Positions 46,794-52,023 of a DNA stretch of 52,023 nucleotides are shown here, in pieces. How positions within the stretch are numbered: position 1 is the stretch's first letter; each line of letters begins with the position of its first letter. The stretch comes from CBDUEF01 sp018063485 (lineage in GTDB: Bacteria; Pseudomonadota; Alphaproteobacteria; Rhodobacterales; Rhodobacteraceae): the NCBI GenBank assembly GCA_037045435.1, contig JBAOID010000030.1, positions 1-52,023 on the forward strand. The letters are read 5' to 3'. The notes beneath the pieces are model-generated. The model was not told where the DNA came from. It searched no databases and was given only the letters and a program-made list of their open reading frames with translations. The translations under genes and the position numbers were made by a program.

Positions 46794-46823
46794 AAAACGG
46801 CCCCCCCGGAAGTGAGGGGGCCG
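46794..46823 (-). terminator. Attenuator-like hairpin between oppA and oppB
   Basis: On the minus strand CGGCCCCC pairs with GGGGGCCG, followed by TTTTC. It lies 22 bases after the oppA stop. Such intra-operon hairpins commonly let the binding protein be made in excess over the permeases. Confidence 0.65.
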
Positions 46824-46845
46824 CATTGGTCAGAGGTTCAAAGGC

Positions 46846-48466
46846 TTACTTCTGGATCCGGTAAAGATCCTTGGCATACCAGGTTTGCTGCACGTTGTTT
46901 TGCGGCAGGCCTTTGATGTCGGGCTTGATCATATCAACCTTGGCATAGTGATAGATCGGGATGATCGGCATTTCTGCCGTCAGGATCGCCTCGGCGGCGG
47001 TGTAGTTCGGGCTTGGGTCCGCCATCGTCTTGGCTTCTTTCATCAGCCGGTCATATTCGGGGTTGTTGAATTTGATGTCATTATGGCCGGAATAGGTGGT
47101 GAACAGATCAAGGAAGGTCGAGGCTTCGTTGTAATCTGCGCACCACGCATAGCGGGCCATCTCGAAATCACCGGCCAGCATCTTGTCGGTGTGGACTTTC
47201 CATTCAAAGTTCTGCGGGGTCATTTCAACACCCAGCTTTTGCTTCCACATCTGTTGCACCGCCACGGCGATTTTCTGGTGTGCCTCGGAGGTGTTGTAGT
47301 TCAGCGTCACTTTCAACGGATTGTCAGGGCCATAGCCCGCCTCGGCCAGCAGCGCCTTGGCTTTTTCGTCGCGCTCGGCCTGCGTCCAGCCAGCGTAATC
47401 GACCTTTGGCATCACAAAGCCGTTCATTGCCCAATGGGTCCAGTTATAGGCGGGTTTCTGGCCACCTTGCAGGACGTTGTTCACGATGATGTCGCGGTCC
47501 AGAGCATAGGACAGCGCCTCACGCACCCGCACGTCTTTCAGCGCCGCGATTGCCTTTGCCATCGGCAAGGTTCATCCAGTAGATATAGGAGCAGGAATAA
47601 GGGGTTGAGATGGCCTCATCGGGGAACTCGGCCTTCAGGCGCGGATATTGCCCGGCGGGAACCTGGGTGCGGTCCAACTCGCCCGCCTGATAGCGGGTCA
47701 GGGCTGCGTTTTCGTCATTGACCGTCACACCGGTGACCGGCGACATGATGACATTGGCGGCATCCCAATAGGTGGGCGATTTTTCCATGACGATCTTTTC
47801 GCCAAGGATATGCTCTTTCAGGATGTAAGCGCCGTTGCCGACGATGTTTTCAGGTTTGGTCCAGTCGGCACCGAATTTCTCGATGGTGGCCTTTGGGGCC
47901 GGGAAGGTTGACGAATGGGTCAGCATTTTCGGCAAATAGGGCAGGGGGGCCAGGATCTTGACCTCAAGCGTGTGGTCGTCAATCGCCTTCACGCCCAAAT
48001 CAGTGGGGGGCAGTTTGCCCGCGATGATCTCAGAGGCATTTGCGACCTGCATCAGTTCCATATACCAGGCGTATTCCGACGCGGTGGCCGGATCGACAAG
48101 GCGCTGCCAGCTATAAACAAAATCGCCCGCCACAACCGGATCGCCGTTCGACCATTTTGCCTCGGGGCGCAGATGGAAGGTGTAGGTGGTCAGGTCTTCG
48201 GACAGGTCATGCGACAGGGCAACAGCCGGGATCAGGTTGCCCGAGCCATCTTCATCATAAAGTCCTTCAAAGATCGAACGGATGGCGTCGCTGTCTTCGA
48301 CTGATGAGGCGATTTGCGGATCAATGGATTTGATCGAATCCAGCATCCAGTAGTTATAGGCCTGATTGGCCGCCAACTCTTCGCCGGTGCGTGGATTGGT
48401 ATCGGCAAAGGCCATGCCACCCAGCGACAGCGCAAGGACAGTAGATAGCAGCAAACGTCTTTTCAT
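46846..48466 (-). pseudogene. oppA: Oligopeptide-binding protein OppA, frameshifted
   Basis: The periplasmic substrate receptor of the Opp importer, about 540 residues once corrected. The N-terminal part, from MKRRLLLSTVLALSLGG (signal peptide, cleavage near AFADT), includes IDPQIASSVEDSDAIRSIFEGLYD, DFVYSWQRLVDPATASEY and NGAYILKEH. After YWMNLADGK the frame breaks at about 47565-47568, where one extra G sits; the next frame continues IAALKDVRVREALSYALDRD through to KDLYRIQK at the end. The single indel in good sequence suggests a sequence error. ATG 48466 follows AGGAGG. It heads oppABCDF. Confidence 0.9.
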
Positions 48467-48772
48467 GGGAACCTCCTGAATCAGTTGTGCGGTTATGCTC
48501 CGCAGATGGAGCAAGAGACTAGGCAAAGGGCGCGAGGAAACAAGCCCTAACGGGTAAAACTCCCTCGCGGCAAATTGGCAAAGTGCCAGAGTATCGCAGC
48601 ATAATGTAGTGGACAGGGCGCGGGCTGTGCGGATTTCCCGGCTCTGTGCCAGTTTCGTGCTGGGCGAGTATGGGGTGATGCGGATCGACCGGAGATTGTT
48701 CGGGCCGAGGTGCATTTCGCGCGAAGTGCAACCCCCCTTCCCGCCCTGCCGATTTCCCGCTATATCGCGCGC
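48467..48772. other. Divergent oppA/lepA intergenic region
   Basis: These 306 bases should contain the oppA and lepA promoters. I see no gene. A nearly perfect 20-bp palindrome lies at 48711-48730 (TGCA, TTCGCGCGAA and TGCA with one mismatched pair of spacer bases), 43 bases before the lepA start. No clear sigma-70 or sigma-54 promoter could be placed. Confidence 0.5.
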
Positions 48773-50583
48773 ATGACCCAACTTGATCTCATCCGCAATT
48801 TCTCCATCGTGGCCCATATCGACCACGGTAAATCCACCCTTGCCGACCGGCTGATCCAGTCCACCGGCACCGTGGCCGACCGCGACATGAAGGCGCAAAT
48901 GCTTGATAGCATGGATATCGAGCGCGAGCGCGGCATCACGATCAAGGCCAACACGGTGCGGATCGAATACAAGGCCAAGGATGGCAAAACCTACATCCTG
49001 AACCTGATCGACACCCCCGGCCACGTCGATTTCGCCTATGAGGTGTCGCGCTCGATGCGCGCCGTCGAAGGCTCGCTGCTGGTGGTCGATGCCTCCCAGG
49101 GGGTCGAGGCGCAAACCCTCGCCAACGTCTATCAGGCGCTGGACGCGGGGCACGAGATCGTGCCGGTTCTGAACAAGATCGACCTGCCGGCTGCCGAGCC
49201 CGACCGCGTCGCGCGAACAGATCGAGGATGTGATCGGGCTTGACGCCTCGGACGCCGTCCTGATTTCCGCCAAATCCGGCCTGGGCATCCCCGATGTGCT
49301 GGAGGCCATCGTCACCCGCCTGCCCGCCGCCCAAGGGCGACCGCAACGCGCCCGCTCAAGGCGATGCTGGTCGATAGCTGGTATGACGCCTACCTTGGCG
49401 TCGTGCGTGATGATCCGCGTCATGGACGGCGTGATCCGCAAGGGCGACCGCATCCGCATGATGCAGACCAACGCCGTCTACGGCGTCGACAAGCTGGCGG
49501 TGCTGAAACCGCAGATGGTCGATATTGCCGAACTTGGCGCCGGGCGAGATCGGCATCTGGACCGGCTCGATCAAGCAGGTCCGCGATACCCGCGTCGGCG
49601 ACACCATCACCTCGTGAACGCAAGGGCTGCGACACGCCCCTGCCCGGCTTCAAACCCGCGCAGCCGGTGGTGTTCTGCGGACTTTTCCCGGTCGATGCCA
49701 ACGATTTCGAAGCCCTGCGCGACGCGATCGAGAAGCTGTCGCTGAACGACGCCTCGCTTTTCCACCGAGATGGAAACCTCGGCCGCGCTGGGCTTTGGCT
49801 TTCCGCTGCGGCTTCCTTGGCCTGCTGCATCTCGAGGTCATCCGCGACCGGCTGGAGCGCGAATATGACATCGACCTGATCACCACCGCGCCCTCGGTCG
49901 TCTTCAAGCTCTACATGAAAGACGGCGACCGTGCACGACCTGCACAACCCCGCCGACATGCCCGACCTCACCTATGTCGACCATATCGAAGAGCCGCGCA
50001 TCAAGCGCCACGATCATGGTGCCCGATGATTACCTTGGCGATGGTCCTGAAACTCTGTCAGGACCGCCGCGGCATCCAGCTTGACCTGTCCTATGCCGGC
50101 GCGCGCGCGATGGTGGTCTATGACCTGCCCCTGGCCGAAGTGGTGTTCGATTTCTACGACCGGCTGAAATCGGTCACCCAGGGCTATGCCTCCTTTGACT
50201 ACACGATTTCGGAATACCGCGAGGATTTCCTTGTCAAGATGTCGATTCTGGTCAACGAGGAGCCGGTGGACGCCCTGTCGATGATGGTCCACCGCGACCG
50301 CGCCGAAGCCCGCGGCCGCGCGATGGTGGAAAAACTCAAAGAGCTGATCCCGCGCCACATGTTCAAGATCCCGATCCAGGCCGCCATCGGCGCGCGGGTG
50401 ATCGCGCGCGAGACGCTGTCGGCCATGCGCAAGGACGTGACGGCGAAATGCTACGGCGGCGACGCGACCCGCAAGAAGAAGCTGCTGGAGAAGCAGAAGG
50501 CCGGGAAAAAGCGGATGCGCCAGTTCGGGAAAGTGGAGATTCCGCAGGAAGCGTTTATTTCAGCACTCAAAATGGACAGCTAA
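48773..50583 (+). pseudogene. lepA: Elongation factor 4 (LepA), frameshifted
   Basis: Ribosomal GTPase that back-translocates stalled ribosomes; about 600 residues. The first 145 codons are intact, with G1 AHIDHGKST, DTPGH and NKID. So is the C-terminal part from about 50045, with QLDLSYAGARAMVVYDLPL, ISEYREDFLVK and the basic LepA_C domain rich in KKK/KR. Between about 49205 and 50040 the protein is found in alternating frames with about ten single-base insertions (near 49207, 49333, 49352, 49400, 49545, 49611, 49762, 49810, 49925, 50010 and 50035). Every segment matches LepA, so poor sequence quality is by far the likeliest cause. ATG 48773 begins the conserved TQLDLIRNFSIVAHID. Confidence 0.92.
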
Positions 50584-50600
50584 TCCGTCCATTTTGAGTG
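50564..50600. terminator. Perfect inverted repeat across the lepA stop codon
   Basis: Bases 50564-50577 and 50587-50600 are exact 14-bp complements with a 9-base loop holding the lepA TAA. It could act as a bidirectional terminator, but there is no T-run after it and it uses the last lepA codons as one arm. Confidence 0.55.
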
Positions 50601-50963
50601 GCGCTGGGCGAAAGAGACTGGCGCAGCCAAACCTGTTCCCACTCGGGGGACTGGATGGGTGACAACAAAAACGATGGTTAAGGCCGGTATGCTTGGGGCT
50701 CTGTTGCCGCCGAGCCGGTAAACGCCGATGCCTTCATCGTTTTCAGCCCTCTTCCAGCCAAGGAAATATTTTCCGACAACTCCGGTATCGTACAATCCAG
50801 TGGTGAGGGGGTAAGCACGCCCATGGTGTGTTAACTTGGGCCAATTCTTGACAAAATTGTCCAGCATGTTTGACCCCTAAAAGGATAGGGCAGGAGCGCC
50901 GATTCGTTATGCGACTCTCGTTGGTCCCTGTTCAGGTGTGATCTTATGCTTAAGGAGCCTCCG
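50584..50963. other. Gene-free region before the response regulator
   Basis: A 380-base stretch with lower GC than its surroundings. Minus-strand open frames here (50580-50867 and 50831-51196) lack recognisable domains and overlap the response regulator or the lepA end. TTGACA at 50848-50853 is a possible -35 for the downstream gene, but no good -10 follows at 17 bases. AAGGAG just before 50964 is the ribosome site. Confidence 0.5.
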
Positions 50964-51998
50964 ATGCGCATTCTAGCAGTGGATGACGAACCTCTCTTTC
51001 TTGACTTGTTGCAAAGGGTCTTGGTCAGCGCCGGATATGATGATGTCGCGACAGCCACCGATGCCAAGGCGGCCATTGATATGATCTGTCGTGCTACGAC
51101 CGTGTATGACTGTATCCTTTTGGATATCCGCATGCCGGGCACAGATGGGGTCGAGCTCTGCAGGATGATCCGCGATCTCCCCGCATATCGTATCACTCCG
51201 ATCCTAATGCTGACGGCGGTATTGGACGAGGCGACAGTTGATCGCGCGTTCAGGGCTGGGGCTACAGATTATGTGACCAAGCCCCTCAAAGGGTTGGAAC
51301 TCGGGGCAAGGATACGAAGCGCGGGATTGCTGGCCAATCAGATGAGCCAGGCCATTGGGTTTCGGCAAGCGGCCGACCAGATGCGTGCGCAGCTTGACGA
51401 TTTGATGAACGTCCCGTTTTCGGCTGCACTCGATCTGGCAGCAGGTCCGGCCTGCATGGCACTTCCACAGTTGGAGCGTTTGTTGTTCTTGCTGCCCGAG
51501 GGGATTTACGCAATGAACATATTTTCCCTGCGAATTTCCGAAAGCTCAAAGATCCATGCCGGCCTCAATCAGAGGGACTTCAGGGACTTTCTTTCAGAAG
51601 TGGCGAGGGGCATATCCGAGCTGATCGCTCCAAGTCATCACTATATCACTTATGCCGGAAGTGGAACTTTTGGTTGTGTGGTGCTTGACCGTAGCCGCAA
51701 AGCGGGAACGGAGAGCCACCCGAACGCATTTCGCGGCGGTGTCACCTTTACTGCCAGCACTTGGCCGCTACCGGTTCGACTGTCTTGCAGCAAGAGTGCC
51801 GAGTGGCAGTTATTGTCGGGCCAAGGGGGGGCCAAAGCGCTGCGGTTCGCAATTGCCCTAGCCGCAGAGTTGAACGTGATAGACAAGCTGCAACAAAACC
51901 TTGATCGAGATCGTTTAGGACGGGAAGTGATCGTGCCCCGCAAGCCACGTCTTGCCGCATTTTTCAATCGCGAAAACCGTTTGGCTTCTGCCACCTGA
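50964..51998 (+). CDS. Response regulator with C-terminal possibly degenerate GGDEF-like domain
   Basis: A 344-residue two-domain regulator. The receiver domain is complete: acidic pair D7-D8, phospho-acceptor D54 in LLDIRMPG, T84 and K106 in YVTKPLKG. The C-terminal half (about residues 140-300) has the spacing of a diguanylate cyclase. A region near 181-210 resembles the metal-binding strand, but the signature position reads AGSGTFG (231-237), so cyclase activity is improbable. It may be a c-di-GMP effector, a structural remnant or an unrelated output domain. ATG 50964 follows AAGGAG; an in-frame ATG at 50946 is the alternative. No histidine kinase is visible beside it. Confidence 0.8.
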   Translation: MRILAVDDEPLFLDLLQRVLVSAGYDDVATATDAKAAIDMICRATTVYDCILLDIRMPGTDGVELCRMIRDLPAYRITPILMLTAVLDEATVDRAFRAGATDYVTKPLKGLELGARIRSAGLLANQMSQAIGFRQAADQMRAQLDDLMNVPFSAALDLAAGPACMALPQLERLLFLLPEGIYAMNIFSLRISESSKIHAGLNQRDFRDFLSEVARGISELIAPSHHYITYAGSGTFGCVVLDRSRKAGTESHPNAFRGGVTFTASTWPLPVRLSCSKSAEWQLLSGQGGAKALRFAIALAAELNVIDKLQQNLDRDRLGREVIVPRKPRLAAFFNRENRLASAT

Positions 51999-52023
51999 CA
52001 GAGATCTCAAGTCATCCAGTGGA

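Noticed and set aside
48570..48600. Sigma-54-like TGGCAC...TTGC on the minus strand upstream of oppA
   Set aside because: The spacing between the GG and GC elements does not match -24/-12 geometry in either possible alignment.
47519..49471. Very long minus-strand open frame spanning oppA and the 5' part of lepA
   Set aside because: Only the part from 48466 downward is OppA; the rest is antisense to lepA and starts without conservation.
50580..50867. Minus-strand open frame of 95 codons after lepA
   Set aside because: No recognised domain, no ribosome site, and its end falls inside the lepA inverted repeat.

Overview
The window is GC-rich, densely coded alphaproteobacterial chromosome. The gene content points to Rhodobacterales/Rhodobacteraceae: FnrL next to hemN, a membrane-anchored cytochrome c beside prephenate dehydratase, PuuD-type urate oxidation, YejABEF and Opp peptide importers, and a GC-rich hairpin repeat typical of that family's intergenic DNA. 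The family assignment is inference from protein resemblance and synteny; no database was searched.

Layout. 0.1-5.7 kb: a tRNA-Met(CAU), nadD, a Tat-exported PBP4-type DacB, an OmpA-family protein, a membrane/coiled-coil/helix-hairpin-helix protein, a GNAT acetyltransferase and a small secreted protein. 5.7-7.3 kb: a long palindromic element, a two-gene copper locus (PCu(A)C and a DUF2946-like protein) and rpmB. 7.3-11.0 kb: meaB and hrpB, divergent, both frameshifted, with a GC-rich perfect palindrome between them. 11.1-21.5 kb: a purine-ring catabolism locus (puuD, a LysR regulator, NCS2 permease, allA, allE, a puuE-uraD fusion, uraH, a RutE-like reductase). It also holds a kinase/class-III aminotransferase pair resembling the hydroxylysine kinase/phospho-lyase pair. 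21.5-29.6 kb: nucleotide-sugar epimerase, ettA, small secreted proteins, a thioesterase, fnrL and hemN sharing an FNR box, and a glycosyltransferase. 29.6-35.4 kb: yejF-E-B-A, heavily frameshifted. 35.6-42.7 kb: cytochrome c, pheA, an SRPBCC protein, nudC, a cyclic-nucleotide phosphodiesterase/nucleotidase, a HAD phosphatase and an M24-fold protein with altered metal ligands. 42.8-48.5 kb: the SRP RNA gene and an oppABCDF operon. 48.8-52.0 kb: lepA (frameshifted) and a response regulator with a possible degenerate GGDEF domain.

How the genes work together. The purine locus encodes every step from urate to glyoxylate plus urea except allantoate hydrolysis: PuuD, UraH, the UraD domain, the PuuE domain, (AllC not seen), AllE, AllA, with a permease for uptake. 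Two peptide importers, a peptidase-like protein and a thioesterase suggest a nitrogen-scavenging heterotroph. FnrL and hemN, PCu(A)C and the cytochrome c point to respiration at varying oxygen.

Quality warning. Eight genes (meaB, hrpB, yejF, yejE, yejB, yejA, oppA, lepA) are broken by single-base indels, mostly insertions, concentrated at about 30.4-34.3 kb and 49.2-50.05 kb. The reading frame resumes with conserved protein after each one. I read these as sequence errors rather than gene decay. I found no convincing new multi-gene system. The least explained items are the palindromes at 5752-5859 and 8445-8479, the metal-ligand-substituted M24 protein, and the anonymous stretch at 24350-24674.
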